DNA of 64,000 nt, from NCBI GenBank assembly GCA_028279215.1, contig JANQOF010000072.1, positions 1 through 64,000 of the forward strand, in the 5' to 3' direction. Position numbers and translations under genes: made by a program. Source of the DNA: Pirellulales bacterium (GTDB taxonomy: Bacteria > Planctomycetota > Planctomycetia > Pirellulales > Lacipirellulaceae). The notes under the pieces were generated by a model, which was not told the DNA's origin, searched no databases, and saw nothing but the letters and a program-made list of their open reading frames with translations. Below are positions 8,827-17,154 of this stretch, piece by piece. The first letter of the stretch is position 1. Each line of letters starts with the position of its first letter.

Positions 8827-9870
8827 TCAGAACTCGTTGACCACCGCCACGCCTACTTCGCCAAAGTCGTTCATTGCGGCAAGCGCCGCTGGCGCGTCGG
8901 CAAGCGGCAGGGTGCGGGTGACCAGTTTAGCAGCGTCGAGCCGACCTGTAACCACAAGGTCGAGAAGCGGCGGATAGTCGCGAGCCGCGAGCCCGTGGCT
9001 GCCGACGATTTCGAGTTCATTCGCAATCACTGGCCCCATCGGCAGCGGCGGATTGGCGTGGTCGCCTGCGAGTAAACCAACCTGAACATGGCGCCCTCGC
9101 TTGCGAAGCGACAGAATCGAATTAGTTGCCGTCGCCCAGCTGCCGAGAGCATCAATCGACATGTCGGCCCCGCGCCCGGTTAACCCCCGCACCGCGTTCG
9201 GAACATTATCGACGTCCGACGCGTCGACGGTGTGAACCGCGCCCAGTTCTTCCGCAAGCTTGAGCGGCTCGGGGCGAACATCAATCGCAATCGACCGCCC
9301 GCCAAGCGCCGCGGCAACAGCAACCGCCGCGAGCCCAACACCACCGCAACCATACACGGCCACCCAATCGTTAGGGCGTAATCGCCCCTGAGCGGTCACC
9401 GCGCGGTACGAAGTGGCCATGCGGCATCCCAGGCTGGCGGCCGTGACATAATCGAGCGACTCCGGCAGGCGAACCAAGTTTGCATCGGCATAGCGCACGG
9501 CCAAACGCTCGGCGAACGAACCCCAACCGGTGAAGCCCGGCTGAAATTGGTGATCGCAAACCTGAGGATTGCCACTGGCACAGTCCTCACAGCGACCACA
9601 ACCAGCGACGAACGGCATCGTCACACGGTCGCCGGTCTTCCAGTTACGCACCTCTGAACCGACCTCCACCACCACACCCGCAAACTCATGCCCCGGCACA
9701 TGCGGCAAGTCTTTAATGTCGGCATCGTGCCCCTGCCACCCATGCCAATCGCTACGGCAAAGCCCGGTCGCCCGAACATCAATCAGCGCACCATCGGCCG
9801 GGCATGTGGGTTCGGGGACTTCGGCAATGGAGAGGTGTCCGCGAAACTCTTGGAAGGTGACGGCTTGCAT
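8827..9870 (-). CDS. Zinc-dependent alcohol dehydrogenase family protein
   Basis: Medium-chain dehydrogenase/reductase of 347 residues. Catalytic zinc ligands are visible in TGLCRSDWHGW and GHEFAG, the structural zinc site as CGRCEDCASGNPQVC, and the Rossmann motif as GCGGVGLAAVAVA, with an acidic residue in IAIDVRPEP indicating NAD preference. Such proteins oxidise alcohols or polyols; the substrate cannot be told. Start chosen at ATG 9870 (MQAVTFQEF), the usual family N-terminus; the frame stays open upstream but that part is not homologous-looking. Confidence 0.92.
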   Translation of the reverse strand: MQAVTFQEFRGHLSIAEVPEPTCPADGALIDVRATGLCRSDWHGWQGHDADIKDLPHVPGHEFAGVVVEVGSEVRNWKTGDRVTMPFVAGCGRCEDCASGNPQVCDHQFQPGFTGWGSFAERLAVRYADANLVRLPESLDYVTAASLGCRMATSYRAVTAQGRLRPNDWVAVYGCGGVGLAAVAVAAALGGRSIAIDVRPEPLKLAEELGAVHTVDASDVDNVPNAVRGLTGRGADMSIDALGSWATATNSILSLRKRGRHVQVGLLAGDHANPPLPMGPVIANELEIVGSHGLAARDYPPLLDLVVTGRLDAAKLVTRTLPLADAPAALAAMNDFGEVGVAVVNEF

Positions 9871-9880
9871 GTTTAGCGCG

Positions 9881-10102
9881 TTATCGATCACCCACTGGCG
9901 ACGATTGATGATCCATCGCTGCGTCGTCAGAGTTTGCGACCCTGGCGCTCTTACGTTCGCGCTTGGCATCGATGATCCGACGTCCCGACGCTTGTTGTCG
10001 CTTTTGCAGTTCCGCGACCAAACCCTCTAGTGTACCGCCGGCATCGGCAAGCAGTTTCCGTCGAGTTGCGTGCAACCCTTCAAGTATTGGATTCGTCGTC
10101 AT
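9881..10102 (-). CDS. Putative antitoxin-like partner of a PIN-domain gene
   Basis: A 73-residue protein. Its first half (PILEGLHATRRKLL then LVAELQKRQQASGRR) matches the pattern of small proteins that commonly follow PIN-domain toxin genes (helical, ending in RRQxxSGR). It overlaps the 3' end of the PIN remnant by 23 bases, the expected arrangement for a toxin-antitoxin pair. The C-terminal 30 residues are Arg/Asp-rich and look like an extension. Start at 10102 (MTTNPILEG); an ATG at 10117 is also possible. Assignment is from pattern and context. Confidence 0.5.
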   Translation of the reverse strand: MTTNPILEGLHATRRKLLADAGGTLEGLVAELQKRQQASGRRIIDAKRERKSARVANSDDAAMDHQSSPVGDR

Positions 10103-10355
10103 GTTCGTGTGCTCCAAGGAACTCCGCCGGAGTGCAAATTAGCAACTGCCCAAAGCCCTCGCGTTCGAGCAATTCGTAAATACGCGGCAATTCGTTCGCA
10201 TTGGCGATATGGCGGCAATTCAACGTCAATAAGTATTTTACCCCGCCAAGGGCGGCGGCGACAACGTGCACCGCATCGGCTGCCGCTTTCATTGGCATGG
10301 TAGGCGCTTCGATCAGGAACCTTGCTAGTGCCTGGACATCGGAGCTCAGGCACGT
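10080..10355 (-). pseudogene. N-terminally truncated PIN-domain (VapC-like) toxin
   Basis: The frame from 10355 down encodes only the C-terminal half of a PIN domain: APTMPMKAAADAVHV, then KYLLTLNCRHIANA and LLICTPAEFLG. These correspond to the last acidic active-site strand and the C-terminal helix-strand of VapC-type RNases. The N-terminal half with the first active-site aspartate is missing. A TGA at 10356-10358 closes the frame upstream, and no proper start codon precedes the ATG at 10298. I could not find the missing half in another frame. The protein is therefore probably non-functional. Confidence 0.6.
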
Positions 10356-10498
10356 TCACCATCAATCGCCGTTTTGCCCCAAATCGCCATAAACGATTCA
10401 CTGTACCAATACTCACCTCAGTTGAGTTCCCGCCGTCTTTGTAAAGTGCTATCTTACAAACAGTTACAGCTTTGGGCACACGAGCGTCTCCGTGGGTT

Positions 10499-10528
10499 TT
10501 GCCCCAACTTCCGCCCCGGTTGGGGCAA
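10499..10528. repeat. Perfect 10-bp stem hairpin
   Basis: TTGCCCCAAC at 10499-10508 and its exact complement at 10519-10528, with a 10-nt loop. No U-tract follows, so it is not a standard intrinsic terminator. It lies in the decayed region upstream of the PIN remnant. Confidence 0.5.
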
Positions 10529-10747
10529 TTGGGACAAAACTAGTTCGCTGCCCCTCACCGGGAAAGCAACCCGGTTCATGGTTCGCACTTCTCATGTAAA
10601 AACCGCATCGTTTACCAACAACCCCTACAATCTGGCGTACCTCCCATTAGATCAGAATGGGGGGTGATTTCCACAACGATTTTTGGCCAGGTGGGCGGTG
10701 AAGCTGAGGGCCAATCTGCCTCGGCCAATGAAGCTGAGTCATACAAT

Positions 10748-10805
10748 TCCCCGAAGGGGATACACAACATAGCCCAGGGTTGATCGCGAAGCGATCTACC
10801 CTGGG
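10748..10805. repeat. REP-like double hairpin
   Basis: Two GAA-looped hairpins in tandem: TCCCC-GAA-GGGGA at 10748-10760, and at 10773-10805 the arms CCCAGGGT and ACCCTGGG with an inner stem GATCGC-GAA-GCGATC and a T-T mismatch between the two stems. The second hairpin resembles an intergenic element I associate with Rhodopirellula-type genomes. It lies about 100 bases upstream of the esterase-like gene. Confidence 0.6.
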
Positions 10806-10908
10806 TAAATGGAATGGCAAAAACCCTACCCCAACGGGCGTGCAACACCTAAAGTGGGTACCATACACGCAGGCCCGTCCGATTCCTCTCGCCGCTTAAG
10901 GACCACTC

Positions 10909-12402
10909 ATGTTCGACCGCTACGTTTATCTCTCCGCACTCGTTGTCGCCCTGCTTGCCTGCGCACCGTCGAGCCGGGCTCAGCAGCAGGATTTGACCAA
11001 CCGGATAACAGACGCGGTCGCGGCGACCAAGGGTGAACTCGCGGCACTCAAAGCGTTCAAGACGGACCTTGGCCTGCCGGTCGGCCTGAGCCGGGAGCAG
11101 TCTGACGCGATGGTCGACGAGTTGTGGGGCATGTACAAGGTCGGAATCGTCCAGGCCAACAGCGATCAGTATGCGTCTCTAGGCGAGTTACCGCAGTCGC
11201 TCGCGGAACTGACCGAAGGTACGAAAGGAGACCAGATCGATCTGCAAGCCCGGACGATGCCGCTACGCGAGTTCCAAATGCCTTTTACGCTCATCCGGCG
11301 CGAGCCGTCAGGCATGCCCGAGAACGGCCGGCCGATGTTTATCTGTACGCACGGCGGGGGGCAAAAAACCGACATCGGCGGGCCACACGCCTGGAACATC
11401 AACACGCGTGAATGGCAAACACAAACACGGTTCGCCATCCGGCTGTACAAGCCCGAGGGCTTGTACTTCGTCCCGCGCATGGCCGATGACCGACTAGGCC
11501 GTTGGCGGCACCCACATCATCAGGACCAATTCGAGTTGGCGATCCGCCACGGTATTTTGTTCTGGGGCGTCGACCCCAACCGTGTTTACAAGCTCGGCAT
11601 CTCGCAAGGCGGGTTCGGCTCGGCAATCCTCGGCATGTTCATGCCCGACCTGTTCGCCGGCATCAACCCGATGGCGGGCGGCGTGGGCCTGGGCAACCCT
11701 CCAGAGAACCTGCGGAACGTCGCGTGCTTCAGCAGCGTCGGCGAGCGGGACACGATGTTTAACCGCGCCGGCAACGCGATTGCGACGCACAAACGGCTTG
11801 ATGAGCTCAAAGAAAATGACCTTGAGGGTTACACGAATCACCTCGACCTGCAGCCGGGGCGCGGCCACGGCATCGACTACCGCGCAGGCGCGCCTTGGAT
11901 CGCCAATCACAGCCGCAACCCGCACCCCGACGTGGTCATTTGGACAAGCAAGGAGCAGGACGGCCGACGACGCGATTCGGTTTACTGGCTGGAGCTCGCA
12001 GGCGACGACCTGAATGGGACAATCGCGTTAACCGCCAAGGCCGACCGTAAGACCAACACCATCACGCTGACCGCTCATCAACTCGCCACCGAGACCGCCC
12101 AAGGCGACCCAACACAGATTGGCGAACAGCAGGCCGAGGCCAAGCCGCTCGCCAATGCTACCGTATCGGTCCTGCTCAACGACAAACTCGTCGATCTGGA
12201 TAAGCCGGTTACCGTGATGTGCAATGGCCAGGAATTTTTCTCTGGCAAGGTCGAGCGCGATGCGAACACTCTGCTAGAAACGCTCGTCCGCCGGGGCGAC
12301 TGGAATTACGCTTTTCCGGCGCGAGTTTCGGTGGAGTTGGATCGACACTTGAGCGACGATCTTGAGGTTAGTGAGCAACAAGAAGCTGTCGGCCTGAGGT
12401 GA
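10909..12402 (+). CDS. Secreted alpha/beta-hydrolase, esterase-like
   Basis: A 497-residue exported protein (signal peptide to about residue 25, ending SSRA-QQ). The catalytic domain shows FICTHGGGQKT as a likely oxyanion-hole strand and the nucleophile elbow GISQGGFGS around residue 229. A later Asp and the RGHGIDY segment could supply the acid and His of the triad. The fold resembles the feruloyl-esterase/PHB-depolymerase-like hydrolases. The last 130 residues form a beta-rich domain with a 'LNDKLVDLDKPVTVMCNG' stretch seen at the end of such planctomycete hydrolases. Substrate unknown. A single gene on this strand. Confidence 0.78.
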   Translation: MFDRYVYLSALVVALLACAPSSRAQQQDLTNRITDAVAATKGELAALKAFKTDLGLPVGLSREQSDAMVDELWGMYKVGIVQANSDQYASLGELPQSLAELTEGTKGDQIDLQARTMPLREFQMPFTLIRREPSGMPENGRPMFICTHGGGQKTDIGGPHAWNINTREWQTQTRFAIRLYKPEGLYFVPRMADDRLGRWRHPHHQDQFELAIRHGILFWGVDPNRVYKLGISQGGFGSAILGMFMPDLFAGINPMAGGVGLGNPPENLRNVACFSSVGERDTMFNRAGNAIATHKRLDELKENDLEGYTNHLDLQPGRGHGIDYRAGAPWIANHSRNPHPDVVIWTSKEQDGRRRDSVYWLELAGDDLNGTIALTAKADRKTNTITLTAHQLATETAQGDPTQIGEQQAEAKPLANATVSVLLNDKLVDLDKPVTVMCNGQEFFSGKVERDANTLLETLVRRGDWNYAFPARVSVELDRHLSDDLEVSEQQEAVGLR

Positions 12403-12442
12403 CTCGCATCCAGAACGACGCATGAGCCCAGAGCAAAGTGAC

Positions 12443-12509
12443 GGAACACTAATCGGCGCTAATCTTCGCTACGTCAAATCAATTGGAGGTTTCCGCTTAT
12501 TGGTGTTCC
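12443..12509. repeat. Inverted repeat, 'ggaacactaat' type
   Basis: Imperfect arms at 12443-12458 and 12493-12509 (GGAACACTAATC... against ...TTATTGGTGTTCC, about 12 of 16 pairs). Downstream, at about 12514-12545, lies a single purine-rich arm of the type found at 8699 (reads GAACATGAGGAAGCGGAG on the minus strand). The element separates two convergent genes. Confidence 0.5.
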
Positions 12510-12548
12510 AAACAACTCAGTTCTCTCCGCTTCCTCATGTTCAAGAAC

Positions 12549-13676
12549 TCACCCCCGTGCTAGCGCATCGGTCTGGTCCACAAAATCATCGCCGTCCCAC
12601 TCGGCATCGGCTTTGATCATCTTCTTGTCGTGCTCGGCCTTCTTGGCCGCGCGGGCTTCGGCTTGGCGTTTCACCAGGTCGGCGTGGGTCGTGAAATACG
12701 GCAGCGAGTGGCCGCGGAAGTCGGCGAGCGTTTCGAACTTGTGGTGCTCCATGAAGGCGAGCAGTTCTTCTTTCATCGACTGCACGCATCGATAGCCCAT
12801 CTTCATCACGCCTGTGCAAACCTGCACGGTGTCACACCCAAGCAAGATGAACTGGGCGGCGTCGCGCCCCGTTTCGATGCCGCCGATGCCCGATAGCGTG
12901 CGGCCGGGGAACTCGTCGCGGATCACGGTCGCCACCTCCATGCACATGCGTAGGGCGATCGGCAGCACCGCCTGGCAACTATAACCGCCTGGCGTGGTAT
13001 AACCTTCAACAGTCGGCTCGGGCCGAAGGGTCTCAAGGTCGACGCCAAGCACGCTGCGAATCGTATTGATCGCGGCAATGCCCTGACAACCGGCGCGGAG
13101 GCTCGCCCGCGTGGGGTCTTCGATATGCGTGACATTGGGCGTCATCTTGGCCCACACCGGCCGCTTGGCAACCTGCATCACCCATCCGCAGACCTCTTCG
13201 AGAATGTCGGGGTTCTCACCCATGGCGGCCCCCATCCGACGCTCGGGCAAGCCATGCGGGCAACTCATATTCAGTTCAAACGCGTCGACGCCCGTTTCCT
13301 CGCATCGCCCCACGATCTCGTGCCATGCGTCCTGGTTGTACTCTTCCATGATCGACGCAATCAGCACGCCATCGGGATTCCGATCTTTAATCTGCTTGAA
13401 CTCATCGATCCAAGTCTCAAACGATCGATCGCTGATCAGTTCGATGTTCTCCCACCCGTAGATCTCGCCACTCTCACGACTGCGCAGTCGGGCATACCTG
13501 GGCTGCACATTGACCACCTTCTCGGCATCGAGGCTCACCGTCTTACAGATCACAGCGCCCCAACCTTCGTCAAACGCCTTGCCAATCACATTTGCATTCG
13601 TGCCAGGCGGACCAGACCCAATGACGAAGGGATTGGGGACTTTGAGGCCATCGACGGTGGTTTCGAGAGTAGGCAT
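12549..13676 (-). CDS. preA: PreA-like dihydropyrimidine dehydrogenase catalytic subunit, lacking the ferredoxin domain
   Basis: A 375-residue FMN-dependent TIM-barrel enzyme of the dihydroorotate/dihydropyrimidine dehydrogenase class, expected to reduce uracil or thymine. The N-terminus PNPFVIGSGPPGTN, the FELNMSCPHGLPERRMGAAMG active-site segment, WAKMTPNVTHI and the phosphate-binding LSGIGGIETGRDAAQFILLG are all in place. Unlike canonical PreA there is no C-terminal two-cluster ferredoxin motif; a Lys/Glu-rich tail of about 60 residues takes its place. No PreT partner is in the window. It lies third in a minus-strand row after a nucleobase permease and a class III aminotransferase, which fits pyrimidine catabolism. 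Confidence 0.85.
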   Translation of the reverse strand: MPTLETTVDGLKVPNPFVIGSGPPGTNANVIGKAFDEGWGAVICKTVSLDAEKVVNVQPRYARLRSRESGEIYGWENIELISDRSFETWIDEFKQIKDRNPDGVLIASIMEEYNQDAWHEIVGRCEETGVDAFELNMSCPHGLPERRMGAAMGENPDILEEVCGWVMQVAKRPVWAKMTPNVTHIEDPTRASLRAGCQGIAAINTIRSVLGVDLETLRPEPTVEGYTTPGGYSCQAVLPIALRMCMEVATVIRDEFPGRTLSGIGGIETGRDAAQFILLGCDTVQVCTGVMKMGYRCVQSMKEELLAFMEHHKFETLADFRGHSLPYFTTHADLVKRQAEARAAKKAEHDKKMIKADAEWDGDDFVDQTDALARG

Positions 13677-13692
13677 TGCAATTACGGGTATT

Positions 13693-13800
13693 GAACCGCG
13701 AAGGCACTAAGTGCACGAAGAAGGTTATATCCACTTATGGTATCGCACACGGATGCAGCACCCAAGACTCCTTGTGTTCTTCGTGCCTTCGTGGTGTGAA
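13693..13800. repeat. Long inverted repeat, 'cgaaggcac' type
   Basis: Left arm from 13693 (GAACCGCGAAGGCAC...) and right arm 13771-13800 (complement reads TTCACACCACGAAGGCACGAAG). Arms pair over about 20 nt with few mismatches. The right arm ends at the base before the stop codon of the aminotransferase gene, and the left arm starts 17 bases upstream of the preA-like start codon. Confidence 0.7.
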
Positions 13801-15153
13801 TTAGGGTGCGTCGGTCAGGCACGCATCCAACGTGGCCACCAGGTAGTCCGCGTCGTCTTTCGTGATGCACATCGGTGGTTTGATGCGGAGGGTGTTGCCG
13901 TAGAGGCCACCTTTGCCGAGCAGCACGCCGCGGTGCTTCGCGGCTTCAAGCACTTCGGCTGTTAAGGTGCCAGCAGGCTCTTTCGTGTCGCGATCGACGA
14001 CCAATTCGACGCCCAACATCAAGCCCATGCCACGGACTTCGCCGATGGCGTGGTGTTTATCTTGCAATTCCAGGAGACGATCCTTGAGATATTCGCCGAC
14101 TTCCAGTGCGTTTTGCTGCAGGCCCTCTTCGTCGATCACTTCGAGTGTCGCGAGCCCTTGCGTCATGCTGATTGGATTGCCGCCGAACGTGTTGAAGTGA
14201 ACCCGGCGGGTCATCGCTTCGGAAATCTCTGGCGTGGTTGTAAACGCGCCGAGCGGGATACCGTTGCCGATGCCCTTGGCCATAGTGATGCCATCGGGCA
14301 CGACGCCCCAATTCTGGTGCGCCCAGTAATGCGTGCCGGTGCGCCCGAATCCGCCCTGCACTTCGTCGGCAATGCAAATGCCGCCATGCCTGCGGACGAT
14401 GTCGTACACGATTTGAAAGTACTCCTTGGGCGGCGTGACGGCTCCGCCGACGCCTTGAATTGGCTCGCCGATGAAGCAAGCCACTTCGCCTGGAGTTTGG
14501 TACTTGATGACGTCTTCGATGTCTCGCGCGCACTTCACGTCGCACGACGGGTACTCGAGACCGTACGGACAGCGATAGCAATAGCCCGCATGCGTGTGAT
14601 GAATACCCGGCGCCTGGTTCGCCTTGAACTTCCAAGTACCGTGCGCGGTGAGCCCCATGGCGGTGGCCGTGCCGCCGTGATACCCGTTGCGAAGCGCGAT
14701 GGCTTCGCTGTTGCCGGTATGCTCGCGGGCTGAAAGGATGGCGACTTCGTTCGCCTCGCTACCAGAGTTCGTGAAGTACGACCGCGACAAACCCTCGGGC
14801 ATCTTCTCGGACAGTCTCTCAGCGAACTGCGCGATGGCCGGGTGCAAGTAAATCGTCGTGGTGTGCTGTAACTGCCCGGCCTGCTCCCTAACTTTCTCAA
14901 CGACCTTCGGGTGACAGTGACCGACGCTCACAGTGACAATTCCAGCAAACGCGTCAAGGTAGCGTTTGCCTGTCTCGTCCCATACGTATTGCATGTGCCC
15001 CTCAACTACCATCAGCGGCTCGCGATAGTAAGTAATCACGCCGGGCGAGACATACTGCTTCCGCAACGCAATCACTTCATCTCGCGATGGCCCGGTGTAT
15101 GGCTGCGGGGTGTGATTGACGACAGGTAGTTCGAGCTTGGTATCAGTTGCCAT
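13801..15153 (-). CDS. Class III aminotransferase (AGXT2 / beta-alanine-pyruvate type)
   Basis: PLP-dependent aminotransferase of 450 residues. Family features: YLDAFAGIVTVSVGHCHPKV near residue 65, the substrate/PLP segment NSGSEANEVA, GYHGGTATAMG, the DEVQGGFGRTG motif with the PLP-binding Asp, and the Schiff-base Lys in MAKGIGNGIPLG around residue 295. The closest type by eye is alanine-glyoxylate / (R)-3-amino-2-methylpropionate-pyruvate aminotransferase. Next to a PreA-like enzyme and a uracil-type permease it most plausibly transaminates beta-alanine or beta-aminoisobutyrate from pyrimidine breakdown. Gene spacing is 124 and 292 bases, both gaps filled with inverted repeats. Confidence 0.88.
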   Translation of the reverse strand: MATDTKLELPVVNHTPQPYTGPSRDEVIALRKQYVSPGVITYYREPLMVVEGHMQYVWDETGKRYLDAFAGIVTVSVGHCHPKVVEKVREQAGQLQHTTTIYLHPAIAQFAERLSEKMPEGLSRSYFTNSGSEANEVAILSAREHTGNSEAIALRNGYHGGTATAMGLTAHGTWKFKANQAPGIHHTHAGYCYRCPYGLEYPSCDVKCARDIEDVIKYQTPGEVACFIGEPIQGVGGAVTPPKEYFQIVYDIVRRHGGICIADEVQGGFGRTGTHYWAHQNWGVVPDGITMAKGIGNGIPLGAFTTTPEISEAMTRRVHFNTFGGNPISMTQGLATLEVIDEEGLQQNALEVGEYLKDRLLELQDKHHAIGEVRGMGLMLGVELVVDRDTKEPAGTLTAEVLEAAKHRGVLLGKGGLYGNTLRIKPPMCITKDDADYLVATLDACLTDAP

Positions 15154-15171
15154 GGGATTCCTGCGTTGTTG

Positions 15172-15447
15172 GACAGGATGACGGGATGGGCTGGATTAAC
15201 TGGATGATTGGTGAGATGGGGAGGGTAACTACGGAAGCGCTGACATACCGGCCACGGATCAGCACGGATTGGCTCAGATAGAAACTGTTGGTGATCACTT
15301 GGAGAGTGTAGCAATGATGCACATCCCTTGCATTATCCGTGTCTATCTATGCCCATCTGTGGCTGCGAATTCTCTCCGTGCTCTTTGTGCCTTTGTGGTT
15401 GATTTTTGTGACCGTCCCGTCGATCCAGCCCACCCCGTCATCCTGTC
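15172..15447. repeat. Nested long inverted repeats
   Basis: Outer arms 15172-15196 and 15423-15447 pair over 25 nt with a single mismatch (GACAGGATGACGGG[A/G]TGGGCTGGAT). The right arm includes the stop codon of the permease gene. Inside lies a second element: CCACGGATCAGCACGGATT at 15252-15270 against a complementary arm around 15335-15362. A further lone arm (CCGTGCTCTTTGTGCCTTTGTGG) at about 15378-15400 belongs to yet another type. The whole gap between permease and aminotransferase is therefore repeat. Confidence 0.75.
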
Positions 15448-16999
15448 AATCAATCCCCACATCACCACCCTCGGGCACCAGCACGCCGGGTGGTTCGCCG
15501 AGCCCGCGTTCTTCGCGCGTACCAGGGATTAGGTTGTCGAGCAAGATGCCCAGGATGGCAGCTACGGCCATGCCGGTGGAGCCAATCGCAATCACCACGT
15601 CGCGCGCGGCTTCCGGCATCCACTCGACGTCCTGCTTGCCGGTGCCGTAGTCGCTGAAGTAAAAGGCGACGCTCAGTCCCATGAACAACGCGAATCCGCC
15701 TACAAATAAGTTGCGATCACTCTGGAGATCGGCCTTGGCAAACTGCCGCACACCCACGGCAGAGATCAGTCCGAACATCGTGCAGTAAAGCCCACCGACG
15801 ACGGGCTGCGGAATCGCGGAGGCAATAGCGCCAAACTTTCCAAAGATGCCAAGCACGATCAGCATCACGGCCCCTAACTGCACCACGTAACGGCTCGCCA
15901 CCTTCGTAAGGCCTACCAGCCCGATGTTCTCCGAATAGCTCGTGCTGCTGAATCCTCCGAGCAGTCCCGTCAGCGCGCAACCGATTCCCTCGAACCCAAT
16001 CCCCCGCGAGATTTCTTCGGGCGTCGGGTCGCCACCGCCCGCGATGCTCTTGCAGGCGTGGTAGTCGCCAAACGATTCGATCATCGAGGCTAGGTAGCCG
16101 GCCAATACAGCGATCACTGCACTAGTCCCAATCTCAGGGAACCCCCAAGGGAGTATCAGGCTCGAGGTGCGCACCCAAGCAACGCGGCCGAACGCTGACG
16201 TATCAACGTAAGCGGCCGACTCGGGCGCAAAAACGCCCCGCCACGACAGGACAGCGCAAGCGGTTACCATGACCACAAGGACCGAAAGCATAGGAAACAA
16301 TCGCAGCAATGCAATGTGCCGCGACAGCACCAGCGAGAAGACCGTAATCAATGCGATGGTCGTCAAGCTGACTTGCCAATTGCTCGCGGCCACAGGCGCA
16401 CCGAACTGGTAAAGCGCCAAGCCAATGAGCATAATCACGGGGCCCACTACCACAGGCGAAAGAAACTGACGAACCAGGCCCATCAATCCGCTGAAGCCGA
16501 TGAAGATCTCGAAGAGTGCGCCCACGACAATGGCCCCGGCGATCGACCGCATGCCAATCGCGCCTGCGGTCTCCCACGACTCGATGAGTGGTTCGAGTTC
16601 CGCTTGGCTGGGCGAAGCGGCCATGGCGGGTGTCCAGTCGATCGGATGATCTTCATGCACCCCAGCAATGATGACACCGAACGCTGTAAGGAATGAGAAC
16701 GAAACACCTTGGATGATGGGCAGCCGCGACCCAAACGTCGATTGCAAGAACGTGGCCACCCCGCTGCAGAGCATCACGCTCGAAATCAGCACGGCGGTGT
16801 TCGTCAGTTGCAGTTCGGTCAATTGAGCACGCAATTCGCCCGAGACGTCGTCGGGAATGGGCCACAGTTTAGGGCCGAACATGAGCGGCACGACCACAGT
16901 CGAACCAAACATTGTCAGTACGTGCTGGGCGCCGAGCACAAAGGCCCGTGGAAACGGCGGTTTGTCGTCAAGGCCGTAGATCAATCGTTTGTCAGACAT
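15446..16999 (-). CDS. NCS2-family nucleobase:cation symporter (uracil/xanthine permease type)
   Basis: A 517-residue integral membrane permease with roughly 12-14 helices. Family marks are FVLGAQHVLTMFGSTVVVPLMFG near the N-terminus, the helix-10 type SYSENIGLVGLTKVASRYV and the GGFSSTSYSENIG region, with QGVSFSFLTAFG in an early helix. NCS2 proteins import uracil, xanthine or uric acid with H+ or Na+. The downstream PreA-like and aminotransferase genes suggest a pyrimidine substrate. Start at ATG 16999 (MSDKRLIYGLDD); the longer frame is not family-like. Confidence 0.9.
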   Translation of the reverse strand: MSDKRLIYGLDDKPPFPRAFVLGAQHVLTMFGSTVVVPLMFGPKLWPIPDDVSGELRAQLTELQLTNTAVLISSVMLCSGVATFLQSTFGSRLPIIQGVSFSFLTAFGVIIAGVHEDHPIDWTPAMAASPSQAELEPLIESWETAGAIGMRSIAGAIVVGALFEIFIGFSGLMGLVRQFLSPVVVGPVIMLIGLALYQFGAPVAASNWQVSLTTIALITVFSLVLSRHIALLRLFPMLSVLVVMVTACAVLSWRGVFAPESAAYVDTSAFGRVAWVRTSSLILPWGFPEIGTSAVIAVLAGYLASMIESFGDYHACKSIAGGGDPTPEEISRGIGFEGIGCALTGLLGGFSSTSYSENIGLVGLTKVASRYVVQLGAVMLIVLGIFGKFGAIASAIPQPVVGGLYCTMFGLISAVGVRQFAKADLQSDRNLFVGGFALFMGLSVAFYFSDYGTGKQDVEWMPEAARDVVIAIGSTGMAVAAILGILLDNLIPGTREERGLGEPPGVLVPEGGDVGID

Positions 17000-17154
17000 G
17001 GCGAACAGGCGTGCGGGAAACAAGAAGGTATCATTCTCGCAAGATGTGGGCGCGTGTAAATACGAGTCACACGCAGCCACCTCCACCTGTCACGACCTCG
17101 GTATGGTACACTACCGGTCGCCCCGAAAGTAGATTGTGCCGCACCTACGTCTCT

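Larger units (their letters stand above)
10356..10908. other. Gene-free stretch with hairpins
   Basis: About 550 bases between the broken toxin and the esterase-like gene. No convincing gene is present; short open frames in it read through hairpin sequence. It contains two notable hairpin elements, listed separately (10499-10528 and 10748-10805). Confidence 0.5.

Noticed and set aside
10099..10479. Minus-strand frame with a weak transposase-like HTH pattern (EVSIGTVNRLWRFGAK)
   Set aside because: Too short and imperfect to call an insertion-sequence remnant, and it shares its 3' half with the PIN remnant in another frame.
10612..10868. Two minus-strand frames of 73-78 codons
   Set aside because: They read through the REP-like hairpins; such frames are by-products of the repeat.
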